Part shown: piece after piece, positions 33,859 to 42,434 of the stretch | Numbering within the stretch: the first letter of the stretch is position 1 | How the letters are laid out: each line of letters opens with the position of its first letter | Assembly (NCBI GenBank): GCA_040220895.1 | Contig: JAVJVY010000023.1 | Coordinates: 1-64,000 of the forward strand | Direction: 5' to 3' | DNA length: 64,000 bases | Source of the DNA: UBA11591 sp040220895 | Lineage (GTDB): Bacteria; Bacteroidota; Bacteroidia; Flavobacteriales_E; Vicingaceae | The notes under the pieces: generated by a model | Told to the model about the DNA's origin: nothing | Databases searched by the model: none | The model's input: the letters and a program-made list of their open reading frames with translations, nothing else | Program-made: the position numbers and the translations under genes

Positions 33859-34341
33859 TTGAATATCATCGAATCTTTTTACCGCTCCTTTGCTGAGCTA
33901 GATGCCGAAGGAATGGCAGCGTGCTACCACGCCGACATTCAATTTGAAGATCCGGCCTTTGGGCAACTAAAGGGTGAACACGCTAAAAACATGTGGCGCA
34001 TGCTCTGTAAGAGCCAAAAAGACAAGGGTTTTAAGTTGACATATTCTCAGGTTGAATTTAATGACAAAAGCGGCAGTGCGCGTTGGGAAGCCCGATACAC
34101 GTTTTCAAAAGCGAATCGAAGGGTGCACAACATCATCAGCGCCAAATTTGAATTCAAGGACGGTCTCATCGTAAAGCATCAAGACCATTTTGACTTGTAT
34201 AAATGGGCAAGACAAGCATTAGGTCTTACCGGAGTGCTTATTGGCTGGACACCTTTCTTTAAGCAAAAGTTGAACCGACAGACCAATCAACTTCTGCGTA
34301 AATTCGAAGAAAAATTGAATGAAGGCGGCCAGCATCACTGA
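33859..34341 (+). CDS. NTF2-like (SnoaL-type) protein
   Basis: A 160-residue soluble protein. I-E-S-F-Y-R-S-F-A-E-L-D-A-E-G-M-A-A-C-Y and the Q-F-E-D-P-A-F-G segment are typical of nuclear-transport-factor-2-like folds; the last third is helical. Such proteins are small-molecule-binding or isomerase-type; no catalytic assignment is possible. The start is TTG, because an in-frame stop lies 24 bp upstream with no ATG between. It overlaps the next gene by 23 bp. Confidence 0.82.
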   Translation: MNIIESFYRSFAELDAEGMAACYHADIQFEDPAFGQLKGEHAKNMWRMLCKSQKDKGFKLTYSQVEFNDKSGSARWEARYTFSKANRRVHNIISAKFEFKDGLIVKHQDHFDLYKWARQALGLTGVLIGWTPFFKQKLNRQTNQLLRKFEEKLNEGGQHH

Positions 34342-34795
34342 AATCAAAAAGGAATTGAGCGAGCTTGAAAAAGGCGAAATGCTTGACCTTTGCCTTCGGC
34401 TGTCTAAGTTTAAAAAAGAGAACAAAGAGCTGCTAAGTTATCTGCTCTTCGAATCATTCGATGAAGCCGCTTTTGTTACCAAAGTCAAAAATGAATGCGA
34501 CGAACTTTTTGAACAGATCAACCGTTCGAGCTATTACTTCATTAAAAAAAGCATTCGAAAAATTCTTCGGAACATTAAAAAACACATCCGCTACTCCAAC
34601 GAAAAAACGACCGAGGCAGAACTACTCATCTATTTCTGCCAGAAAATGCGCGACTTCGAACCCTCTTTAAAAAACAGTGCCCCCATGAAAAATTTATTTG
34701 ACCGCCAGCTGGATGGTATAAATAAAGCCCTGTCATCCATCCATGAAGATTTGCGCTACGACTACCATGAATCAATTGAATCATTATCACTATGA
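34319..34795 (+). CDS. Conserved Bacteroidota hypothetical protein (DUF6155-like)
   Basis: A 158-residue helical protein without signal peptide. The N-terminus (E-L-S-E-L-E-K-G-E-M-L-D-L-C-L-R-L-S-K) and the lysine-rich K-K-S-I-R-K-I-L-R-N-I-K-K-H-I-R-Y segment around residues 75-92 remind me of DUF6155, a family of unknown function; this is recall, not a search. It starts inside the NTF2-like gene and its stop overlaps the VOC gene (ATGA), so it is the middle of an operon. Confidence 0.7.
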   Translation: MKAASITEIKKELSELEKGEMLDLCLRLSKFKKENKELLSYLLFESFDEAAFVTKVKNECDELFEQINRSSYYFIKKSIRKILRNIKKHIRYSNEKTTEAELLIYFCQKMRDFEPSLKNSAPMKNLFDRQLDGINKALSSIHEDLRYDYHESIESLSL

Positions 34796-35208
34796 TCGAA
34801 ATTCCCGACATCTTCAAGGAATCGGCACTTACATCCATATTGGTTGTTCAAGACTTAAAAAAGTCGATTGGCTTTTATCGCGATGTTTTGGGTGCATCCT
34901 TGTACCGCGAGTACGGTGGAGATTCAGCCGTCTTTGAGTTCCTGTCTTCGTGGATCTTATTAGTAAGCCCGGGCGAACCGACGGAGGACAAGCCCGATAC
35001 CCGTTTTATTACTCCACCTGATCCAAATGGGGTTAGCCATGCCTTCACCATCAGGGTGCAAAATTGCCGTGAAAGTTATCGCGAACTGCTTGCGCGCGGG
35101 GCAAAATTTATCACTCCTCCATTGGAGCGAGGAGCGGAAACACGTTGTTTCTTCAGGGATCCCGATGGGCATTTATTTGAGATCAGCGAATACCGAACAC
35201 CTACCTAA
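34792..35208 (+). CDS. VOC family (glyoxalase-like) protein
   Basis: A 138-residue protein with the vicinal-oxygen-chelate pattern: T-S-I-L-V-V-Q-D-L-K-K-S-I-G-F-Y-R-D-V-L-G at the N-terminus, then F-x-F-L, and F-R-D-P-D-G-H-L-F-E-I near residue 120. VOC enzymes bind a divalent metal and act as lyases, dioxygenases or antibiotic-binding proteins. The catalytic His/Glu pair suggests metal binding; the substrate is unknown. Coupled to the preceding gene by a 4-bp ATGA overlap. Confidence 0.88.
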   Translation: MIEIPDIFKESALTSILVVQDLKKSIGFYRDVLGASLYREYGGDSAVFEFLSSWILLVSPGEPTEDKPDTRFITPPDPNGVSHAFTIRVQNCRESYRELLARGAKFITPPLERGAETRCFFRDPDGHLFEISEYRTPT

Positions 35209-35226
35209 GAACGAAAACTATCAGGA

Positions 35227-36201
35227 GTGAAAGCAGCTGTAACCACCAAAGCGGGTAAGCCATCCGTTATCGAAATCAAAGAAGTTCCAACACCTACTGT
35301 TAAGGATGGTTGGGTGCTGATCAAGGTCATGGCCTTTGGTATTAACCGCTCAGAAATGTACACGCGTCAGGGTCAATCACCCGGTGTAAAATTTCCTCGT
35401 ATTCAGGGCATAGAATGCGTTGGTTTGGTCGAAAATGATCCTTCCAAAACCTACAAAGCCGGACAGCAAGTAGCGGCCATCATGGGTGAAATGGGCCGAC
35501 GCTTTGATGGGTCGTACGCAGAGTACTGCCTGGTTCCCCTGGCCATCGTTTTTCCTTTCAAAAGCAGCCTGCCCTGGAGTACCTTGGGGGCCATACCCGA
35601 AATGTTCCAAACGGTTTCCGGGTCGCTAATTCAGGCTCTGGACATTCAGAAAGGCGAAACGCTCTTGATTCGAGGAGGCACTTCTTCCATCGGTATGTTG
35701 GCGTGTCAGCTCGCAAAATCCATGGGGCTTACCGTTATTTCAACGAGCAGAAATCCTGAGAAAGAACAATTACTTCGCGACAATGGGGCTGATGAGGTCA
35801 TCATCGATACCGGGGCGATTGCGCCAGCACTTCGTAATATTCGGCCCGAGGGGGTAGAAAAGGTACTGGAATTGATAGGTACTAGGAGCTTGAAAGATTC
35901 ACTCAAATGCATCAAACCAAGAGGAATGGTATGCATGACGGGCATTCTCGGAAACGAATGGACCATGAAAGAATTCACCCCCATGGGTGACATTCCCTCC
36001 CTTGGCCGATTGACGGTTTACATGGGCGATGCCGAAAACCTCTCCAAGGACTTGCTGCAGGATTTTATCGATAAGGTAGAGGCCGGCACGATCGTTTTGA
36101 ACATTGACTCGGTATACACCCTTGATCAAATGGTTGAAATACATGAGGCCATGGAAAACAGCCGGGCATCGGGCAAAATGGTTGTAGTAAACCATTGGTG
36201 A
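35227..36201 (+). CDS. Zinc-independent MDR alcohol dehydrogenase / quinone oxidoreductase
   Basis: A 324-residue medium-chain dehydrogenase. An N-terminal GroES-like domain (G-I-N-R-S-E-M-Y-T-R-Q-G near 38-49) lacks the catalytic zinc cysteine. It is followed by the NAD(P)H Rossmann motif with R-G-G-T-S-S-I-G-M-L-A-C-Q-L-A-K (about 147-162). It resembles NADPH:quinone oxidoreductases that reduce quinones or enones. The start is GTG at 35227, preceded by CAGGAG, a rare Shine-Dalgarno-like sequence here. It lies 18 bp after the VOC gene. Confidence 0.9.
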   Translation: MKAAVTTKAGKPSVIEIKEVPTPTVKDGWVLIKVMAFGINRSEMYTRQGQSPGVKFPRIQGIECVGLVENDPSKTYKAGQQVAAIMGEMGRRFDGSYAEYCLVPLAIVFPFKSSLPWSTLGAIPEMFQTVSGSLIQALDIQKGETLLIRGGTSSIGMLACQLAKSMGLTVISTSRNPEKEQLLRDNGADEVIIDTGAIAPALRNIRPEGVEKVLELIGTRSLKDSLKCIKPRGMVCMTGILGNEWTMKEFTPMGDIPSLGRLTVYMGDAENLSKDLLQDFIDKVEAGTIVLNIDSVYTLDQMVEIHEAMENSRASGKMVVVNHW

Positions 36202-36292
36202 AATATCCAGTTCCATCTCCTTTGGGTATATCAATGGTGTTCTAGCACTATCAAATTCCTTATTTTAGCATAGGCGTTAAACGTAACTGCAA

Positions 36293-38968
36293 ATGAAGAA
36301 TACCTTAGCTTCAGTGATGTCTCTTCTTTTTGCCCTGCACCTTTTTGCCGGTGAAATAAAATTCACCGAGAACAAAGGCCAGATTCACGATCAGAATTTC
36401 GAGGCCCGTCCGGATGTATTATTTAGCGGCGAAGCGAAGGGCATGGTCTTTCATTTGAGGAAAGACGGAGTTTCGTACCAGCTTTACAAGAAAATTTCCA
36501 AACAAAGGCCGGGTGAATCTGCTGATTCTATTTCAATCCACCGAATAGACATCAATTGGATAAATTCCAAAACGGACTTCACTGTTGAATATGGCGAAAC
36601 CATTGAGGGCTACAACAATTATTATTTAGCTTCTTGTCCTGAGGGCGCTTTGAAGGTCAGATCCTATAAATCGGTCACCTTCAAAAATGTCTGGGACGGC
36701 ATCGACATAAAATGGTACGAGAAGAATGGGGAATTGGAGTATGACTTTATAGTTTCTCCCGGAGCCGGCATCGATCAAATCAATTGGGAAGTAACGGGTG
36801 TCACTAAATTGACACAAGAAAAAGGAGTGCTGATCATGGAAGGTCCATTTGGTCAAATCAATGAACATCCTCCCGTTGCATATCAAAGCAACAAAGAGAT
36901 TAGGGTGAAAAGAACCCTGAATTCCAATGTTATTGGATTTAAATCAAATCGTTTCGACAGATCAAAACCTTTGGTCATTGACCCTTTGGTCGTAACGCGA
37001 AATTGGGCTTTCTATTACGGGGGGTCATTGCACGAACAGGGCAACGAAATTAAGTTCGACGGCAACTCCAACTTTTATTTCTCTGGCTTTACCACATCGA
37101 TTTCCCTCATTGCTACTTCCGGTATTCATCAAACAAGTCATGGTGGTTTAGTTGATGCAATACTGGTTAAATTCAATTCATCGGGTAGCCGTATTTGGTC
37201 TACATACTACGGTGGTTCCTTGGATGATGCAGGTCTATCTTGTGCAATTGAAGATACGACCGCCGTTTACCTTGTCGGATCAACTAAATCGTTAAATGGG
37301 ATTTCGTCTGTGGGCAGTCACCAGTCAATGCACAGTTCGGGTCCTTCGAATGAAGATGCTTTTGTGGTAAAATTCAATGCAAGTGGAATTAGGGTCTGGG
37401 GCACTTATTATGGAGGGTCTGGTCTGGATGAAGCTGTGAATTGTGCGATAGATTCCAGCTCCAATGTTTACGTAGTTGGAACTACCAGTTCGGTTGATTC
37501 AATAGCATCGATGAACGGATACAAGAGCACCTTCGGCTCCAGTTCTTTGAACGCTTTTCTTGTTAAATTCAATCCATCTGGAGCTCGATTGTGGGCAACA
37601 TATTATGGTGGTAATAGTTTTAACAAAGGCCGATCGTGCGCCATTGATAAGAACTCTAATATTTATATGGCCGGGTCCACTGTTTCATCCACCGGCATAG
37701 CTACTACAGGTAGTCATCAAACGACAAAAGGTGGAATGGAGGACGCTTTTCTGGTGAAATTCAATTCAAACGGTATCCGGCAATGGGGTACTTACTATGG
37801 TGGAACCGGGACAGATGTGGCTAATAGTTGTGAAACAGACGAATTCGATGACGTCTATATTGCTGGTCGAACAAAATCTACAAGTAAAATCATAACCAAT
37901 CCAATTCATCAAGCTCTAAATGCTGGAAATGGAGATGCATTCTTGGCCAAATTTAATTCAAACGGCGTGCGGCAATGGGGCACTTACTATGGTGGCACGT
38001 CTCCTGACGATGGAGTTGGTATCAGTATCGATGCAGCTAAAAACGTTTATTTATCGGGAACAACTTTTTCTTCTAATTCCATCGCAACCAGCGGAAGTCA
38101 TCAAACAATTCGCGGTGGAGATGTAGATGGATTTCTCGTAAAATTTGATAGCATAGGTCAGAGAAAGTGGGGAACCTATTATGGAGGGACAGACGTCGAT
38201 ATTGTCTTGAATAATTCCTTGTATGGTTCAAATTCCATCTATTTAATTGGCTTCACCTGGTCAGATACTACCATGGCAACCAACGGAAGTTATCAATCAG
38301 TCAGAGCTGGAAACAATGACATTTTCGTCACAAAATTTATTGAGTGTGATCCTGACAGTATCTCCATTTCCATTACAGCTTGTGATAGTTTTGTCTCATT
38401 TAGCGGCAATCATATTTGGAAATCATCAGGCACTTATTTGGATATCCTTTCAAACAATAAGGCTTGTGACAGCATCATATCTGTAGATCTGACCATCGTA
38501 TCCATAAATTCCATGATTGCATTAAATGGGAGTGTGCTCCTCGCGGATTCAGGTTACACGGGATATCAATGGTTGGATTGTGAGAATAATTATTCTCCAA
38601 TTAACGGAGAGACAAGGCCGTTCTATGCTCCTTTAAAAAACGGGCGTTATGCTGTCAAAATCAATGAAGGACAGTGTGCCGATACCTCAGCTTGCATTGA
38701 TCTCACTTGGATTGGAACCGGCGGAATCTTGGGCACTGCTGTTAAGGTATACCCCAATCCCACAGAAGATTTCCTAATTATAGCTTTTGGTCAAAAAGAA
38801 ACGGCAAAAATTAACCTGACGAATGATCTGGGCCAATCAGTTTTTCGAGTTGAAGAAAAAAATGTTCAACAAAGTTCCTTAGACCTCTCATTCCTAAACA
38901 ATGGGGTCTACTTTTTAAGCATTGAGACAGCGGATTTCATTCATCAGGAAAAAATCATGGTTCGTTGA
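36293..38968 (+). CDS. SBBP-repeat surface protein with T9SS type A sorting domain
   Basis: An 891-residue exported protein. A signal peptide (about 1-19, ending L-F-A-G) is followed by the DUF7948-type N-terminal domain (F-T-E-N-K-G-Q near 24-30, to about 235). About eight repeats of roughly 55 residues come next (about 240-680), each with W-x-T-Y-Y-G-G, N-V-Y-x-x-G-x-T and D-A-F-L-V-K-F-N. A short linker leads to the T9SS C-terminal domain with K-V-Y-P-N-P-T near 820 and N-N-G-V-Y-F-L near 875. The repeats probably form a beta-propeller. Confidence 0.92.
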   Translation: MKNTLASVMSLLFALHLFAGEIKFTENKGQIHDQNFEARPDVLFSGEAKGMVFHLRKDGVSYQLYKKISKQRPGESADSISIHRIDINWINSKTDFTVEYGETIEGYNNYYLASCPEGALKVRSYKSVTFKNVWDGIDIKWYEKNGELEYDFIVSPGAGIDQINWEVTGVTKLTQEKGVLIMEGPFGQINEHPPVAYQSNKEIRVKRTLNSNVIGFKSNRFDRSKPLVIDPLVVTRNWAFYYGGSLHEQGNEIKFDGNSNFYFSGFTTSISLIATSGIHQTSHGGLVDAILVKFNSSGSRIWSTYYGGSLDDAGLSCAIEDTTAVYLVGSTKSLNGISSVGSHQSMHSSGPSNEDAFVVKFNASGIRVWGTYYGGSGLDEAVNCAIDSSSNVYVVGTTSSVDSIASMNGYKSTFGSSSLNAFLVKFNPSGARLWATYYGGNSFNKGRSCAIDKNSNIYMAGSTVSSTGIATTGSHQTTKGGMEDAFLVKFNSNGIRQWGTYYGGTGTDVANSCETDEFDDVYIAGRTKSTSKIITNPIHQALNAGNGDAFLAKFNSNGVRQWGTYYGGTSPDDGVGISIDAAKNVYLSGTTFSSNSIATSGSHQTIRGGDVDGFLVKFDSIGQRKWGTYYGGTDVDIVLNNSLYGSNSIYLIGFTWSDTTMATNGSYQSVRAGNNDIFVTKFIECDPDSISISITACDSFVSFSGNHIWKSSGTYLDILSNNKACDSIISVDLTIVSINSMIALNGSVLLADSGYTGYQWLDCENNYSPINGETRPFYAPLKNGRYAVKINEGQCADTSACIDLTWIGTGGILGTAVKVYPNPTEDFLIIAFGQKETAKINLTNDLGQSVFRVEEKNVQQSSLDLSFLNNGVYFLSIETADFIHQEKIMVR

Positions 38969-38978
38969 TTTGAACAAT

Positions 38979-39692
38979 ATGAAGTGCTGTTTATTATTTC
39001 TATTGGTATATACACTTGGCTGTTCTAGCCCGGTGGTCAAGGTTAAACCGGTAATTTCAACACTGGATACTGGAAATTACATGGTGGCATTTCTAATAAT
39101 GGACGGTGTATACAATACGGAATTGACCGCCCCTTTCGACATTTTCCATCACACCATTTTTCGCGACAGTATCAAGCCAATGAATGTATTTACGGTGGCC
39201 AATAAGAGCACGCCGGTTAAGACATTTGAAGGGCTCAATATACTGCCTGACTTCAATTACCTGACCGATTCGCTGCCGGCAATAGATATTCTTGTTATCC
39301 CCAGCGCAGAAGGGCATCTGAGTCATGACCTGGAAGATGCTGTCATGCTTTCCTTTGTAACAAAAACAGCGCTGAAGGCGGAATTTGTCATGTCACATTG
39401 CGACGGTGCTTTTGTTCTTGCCAAAACAGGACTTTTGAACGACCACGTGTCAACCACCTTTCCAAATGACATCAGTGTGTATCGCAACATCTTTCCGAAT
39501 TTGGAGGTGAAAGACAGCGTGCTTTTTGTCCACGACGGTAAATACATCACCTCGGCAGGTGGTGCCAAGTCATTTGAAGCCTCGCTTTACCTCTGTCAAT
39601 TACTATACGGCAAAAAAGTAGCCGACGAGATTGCAGAGGGAATGGTCATTGACTGGAATCTAAGCGAGCTGCTTTACTATGCAGATCACTAG
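38979..39692 (+). CDS. DJ-1/PfpI family lipoprotein
   Basis: A 237-residue protein. A lipoprotein signal (V-Y-T-L-G-C-S-S, predicted lipidated Cys at about 14) precedes a class I glutamine-amidotransferase-like domain with D-I-L-V-I-P-S-A-E-G (about 106-115) and the nucleophile elbow S-H-C-D-G-A-F-V (Cys141), then K-Y-I-T-S-A-G-G-A-K-S (about 188-198). A longer frame opens at 38922 inside the SBBP gene, but the ATG at 38979 gives the signal. An extracytoplasmic DJ-1 homologue is uncommon; its role (hydratase, chaperone or protease) is unknown. Confidence 0.85.
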   Translation: MKCCLLFLLVYTLGCSSPVVKVKPVISTLDTGNYMVAFLIMDGVYNTELTAPFDIFHHTIFRDSIKPMNVFTVANKSTPVKTFEGLNILPDFNYLTDSLPAIDILVIPSAEGHLSHDLEDAVMLSFVTKTALKAEFVMSHCDGAFVLAKTGLLNDHVSTTFPNDISVYRNIFPNLEVKDSVLFVHDGKYITSAGGAKSFEASLYLCQLLYGKKVADEIAEGMVIDWNLSELLYYADH

Positions 39693-40234
39693 AAGGAGAA
39701 TCCCAGACCGAGCTGCAGGTAATTACTCTTTCCGCCGCTGTTCAATACATCCATTGTGCCAAAGTGATAGCGGGCCTCGATATTGATCACCGCAACCCTG
39801 AATCCCAGACCCACGTGTACCGGAAGGTCAAACGATTTGGTACTGATGTCTTGAGAAGTAGGAAACTTACTGTCTTCAGAAAGTTTGAAGTTGGCCGATA
39901 CGCCGGCAAGCGCAAAGATTGGTCCTGCTTTCAATTTCAAGTTAAGGGGAATGCTTAGGGTTCCCATGGTCAATCGATTCGTGTCGCTTTTATCATAGCC
40001 CGTCTGAAAATATTCCAAACCATAGGTCCAATGCAATGTAGGCACCAGTTTATTATTCTTGAAAGCGCCGACATAAAAACCATTGACGGGTCCAAGATTC
40101 GAACCGCTTAAATTTACATTTGCGTATTGATAACCGGCCCGGATACCGATGAGCTTGGTGTCACCTTCTGCTCTGGCCGATAGTGCCGCCGTGATAGAAA
40201 GAAAAATGAGGCATAACGTCTTTACTAGTTTCAT
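39689..40234 (-). CDS. Small outer-membrane beta-barrel protein (porin family)
   Basis: A 181-residue protein with a signal peptide (about 1-22, ending L-S-A-R-A) and about eight amphipathic strands ending Y-L-Q-L-G-L-G-F-S-F, as in OmpW/OmpX-type barrels (PorT- or outer-membrane-protein-beta-barrel family). No specific function. It is convergent with the DJ-1 gene, with 4 bp overlap, and is transcribed from a TATCTTTG box 28 bp upstream. Confidence 0.78.
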   Translation of the reverse strand: MKLVKTLCLIFLSITAALSARAEGDTKLIGIRAGYQYANVNLSGSNLGPVNGFYVGAFKNNKLVPTLHWTYGLEYFQTGYDKSDTNRLTMGTLSIPLNLKLKAGPIFALAGVSANFKLSEDSKFPTSQDISTKSFDLPVHVGLGFRVAVINIEARYHFGTMDVLNSGGKSNYLQLGLGFSF

Positions 40235-40262
40235 GAAATAGGCTTTTGGTTAGGTTCAGATT

Positions 40263-40270
40263 CAAAGATA
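40263..40270 (-). promoter_or_regulatory. -7 element TATCTTTG of the barrel gene
   Basis: A perfect TAnnTTTG box on the minus strand, 28 bp before the ATG at 40234. No TTG is present at the usual upstream distance. Confidence 0.5.
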
Positions 40271-40315
40271 GAAATTAGGCTTGAATGGATGGGTCAGGTG
40301 TGGTGAGCTTTTACG

Positions 40316-40323
40316 TATTTTTG
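40316..40323 (+). promoter_or_regulatory. -7 element TATTTTTG of the dCMP deaminase gene
   Basis: A perfect TAnnTTTG box that ends 5 nt before the GTG at 40329. It argues against the upstream in-frame TTG (40281) as start and for a leaderless transcript. A -33 TTG is not obvious. Confidence 0.5.
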
Positions 40324-40328
40324 AAAAC

Positions 40329-40790
40329 GTGAGCGTCGATTCAACCAGCACAACTTATACTAACGAAAAAAAACAACTTCGCTACGATGTTGCTTATTTG
40401 CGCATGGCCGTGGAATGGGCTAAGTTATCTCATTGCAAGCGCAAGCAAGTTGGTGCATTGATCGTCAAAGATCGAATGATCATCTCTGATGGCTACAACG
40501 GCTCACCTTCTGGTTTCGATAACTGCTGTGAAGACGAAAACGGCGATACCCTTTGGTATGTGCTTCACGCAGAAGCAAATGCCATGATGAAAGTAGCCAG
40601 GTCTACCCACGATAGCAATGGCTCAACGCTCTATATCACCTTATCTCCATGTAGAAATTGCAGCAAGAACATTCTTCAAGCCGGAATTCGGCGCGTTGTT
40701 TACCACATAGAATACAAAGATCGATCGGGCATAGAATTCTTGGAAAAGGCGGGAATTGAATTGGCTCACATCTCAAACCTAAGCCAATAA
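40329..40790 (+). CDS. dCMP/deoxycytidylate deaminase family protein
   Basis: A protein of about 153 residues with the zinc site of cytidine/deoxycytidylate deaminases: H-A-E-A-N-A near residue 77 and P-C-R-N-C near 104. G-Y-N-G-S-P-S-G-F is also typical of dCMP deaminases (ComEB-like), which make dUMP for dTMP synthesis. A longer frame opens at TTG 40281, but the extra residues do not match the family and the -7 element lies inside them. The S41 protease gene follows after 5 bp. Confidence 0.92.
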   Translation: MSVDSTSTTYTNEKKQLRYDVAYLRMAVEWAKLSHCKRKQVGALIVKDRMIISDGYNGSPSGFDNCCEDENGDTLWYVLHAEANAMMKVARSTHDSNGSTLYITLSPCRNCSKNILQAGIRRVVYHIEYKDRSGIEFLEKAGIELAHISNLSQ

Positions 40791-40795
40791 CGCAG

Positions 40796-42403
40796 ATGAA
40801 ATCGGCCTTTAAACCTTTATTGATCTCATTGTTGATTGTTAGTTCCGTTTATTTGGGAACCAGATTAATTCCAGGCGATACCAATTTAATTTTCAATACC
40901 GGTCGGGCATCTGGGATTTACAAGATGAATGAGATCATCAATTATATAACAGATTCCTACGTTGACAGCATCGAAAAAGATCGTTTGATAGAAGAGGGTA
41001 TCGACGCCATGTTGCGCGACCTCGACCCACATTCGTTCTATATTCCAAAAGAGGATTACCGCGAGGCCACCGAATCTCTCGAAGGAAACTTTGAAGGGGT
41101 AGGTATTGAATTCCGTATTATTTCTGATACCGTCATGGTTATGACGGCCATTCCCGGCGGTCCATCATTCAAGTCCGGGGTGAAGGCCGGCGACAGAATT
41201 GTGCGGGTCAATGACTCTCTTATCGCCGGAACGGGCATTCGTAATAAAGACGTCATGAAACTTCTAAAAGGTCCCGAGCTCACAAATGTCAGAGTTGGGA
41301 TACGACGCTACAATGCCGATACATTGATGAATCTGATCATAACAAGAGACCGGATTCCTGTCGGCAGCGTTCGTTCTGCCTATATGATAGAGAGCAACAT
41401 CGGATATATCAGAATAGATCGTTTTTCAAAAACAACCTATCAAGAATTCAAAGAGGCTACAGACAAAATGCTGGACGAAGGAATGAGTTCGCTTATAATG
41501 GATCTCAGAGATAATCCCGGAGGGCTGTTAAATCAATCCATTCAAATGGCTAATGAATTTTTAGACAGGGACCGGGTAATTGTTTACACAGAAGGCAAGG
41601 CACGACCAAAAAAAATGTATTACGCAGATGAATGGGGAAGCCTAATGAATGTGGATCTGGCCATTATCATCAACGAGGGAAGTGCATCTGCCAGTGAAGT
41701 GCTCGCCGGGGCAATTCAGGATAATGACCGGGGAATCATCATCGGTCGTCGTTCATTCGGGAAGGGATTGGTTCAGGAACAACTGGACTGGCCTGATGGC
41801 TCTGCCCTGAGACTCACCGTTGCCCGGTATTACACGCCCACCGGACGTTCCATTCAAAAACCATATACTAACCTTGAAGCCTATCACAATGAGGCACTTG
41901 ACCGTTATTCCAACGGGGAGTTGGATATTGAGGATAGTATTCCCGTGGTCGATTCCTTAAAGTATTTCACACCGGCCGGCAAAGTAGTGTATGGTGGAGG
42001 TGGCATTGTACCTGATATTTTTATCCCCATAGACAGCATCATTCACAATTCCTTTTACCAGGAATTATATCGCCTTGGTGGTGTTCAGACCTTCTCCTTC
42101 CGCTACGCAGATTCAAAACGCCAAAAACTGTTGGCCAAATATCCTACCTGGAAACAATTCGAAGATCGATTCAAGGTTGATGACCCCACATATCGAACAT
42201 TTCTGGCCTTCTCTGTTTCCAATGGAGTAGAGCGAAATACAAAAGAAGCGGCATTACTGAGAAATAAAATTAAAATTGACCTAAAAGCTCAGATAGCCAG
42301 GCATCTTTACGGAGATGAGGGGTATTTCCCTATAATCAATCGCAACGATGAAGCCATTGAACGTTCTTCACGGGAATTAAATGCAAAAAAAAGGCCCCGT
42401 TAA
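40796..42403 (+). CDS. S41 family C-terminal processing protease
   Basis: A 535-residue protease anchored by an N-terminal helix (about 5-24). A PDZ domain (about 95-180) with F-E-G-V-G-I-E-F and A-I-P-G-G-P is followed by the catalytic domain. Ser298 (G-S-A-S-A-S-E, middle Ser) and Lys323 (S-F-G-K-G) are 25 residues apart as in Tsp/CtpA. The C-terminal extension (about 400-535) is typical of Bacteroidota CtpA. It acts on periplasmic proteins. It forms an operon with the deaminase gene, and its stop codon is inside a terminator. Confidence 0.95.
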   Translation: MKSAFKPLLISLLIVSSVYLGTRLIPGDTNLIFNTGRASGIYKMNEIINYITDSYVDSIEKDRLIEEGIDAMLRDLDPHSFYIPKEDYREATESLEGNFEGVGIEFRIISDTVMVMTAIPGGPSFKSGVKAGDRIVRVNDSLIAGTGIRNKDVMKLLKGPELTNVRVGIRRYNADTLMNLIITRDRIPVGSVRSAYMIESNIGYIRIDRFSKTTYQEFKEATDKMLDEGMSSLIMDLRDNPGGLLNQSIQMANEFLDRDRVIVYTEGKARPKKMYYADEWGSLMNVDLAIIINEGSASASEVLAGAIQDNDRGIIIGRRSFGKGLVQEQLDWPDGSALRLTVARYYTPTGRSIQKPYTNLEAYHNEALDRYSNGELDIEDSIPVVDSLKYFTPAGKVVYGGGGIVPDIFIPIDSIIHNSFYQELYRLGGVQTFSFRYADSKRQKLLAKYPTWKQFEDRFKVDDPTYRTFLAFSVSNGVERNTKEAALLRNKIKIDLKAQIARHLYGDEGYFPIINRNDEAIERSSRELNAKKRPR

Positions 42404-42427
42404 ACGGAGCCTTAATTTTTTTGAAGA
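42385..42427. terminator. Bidirectional terminator overlapping the protease stop codon
   Basis: AAGGCcCCGT-TAA-ACGGaGCCTT (42391-42413, one C/A mismatch) has an A-run before it (42385-42392) and a T-run after it (42416-42422), so it can terminate in both directions. The TAA stop of the protease is the loop. Confidence 0.75.
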
Positions 42428-42434
42428 TCCTGGA

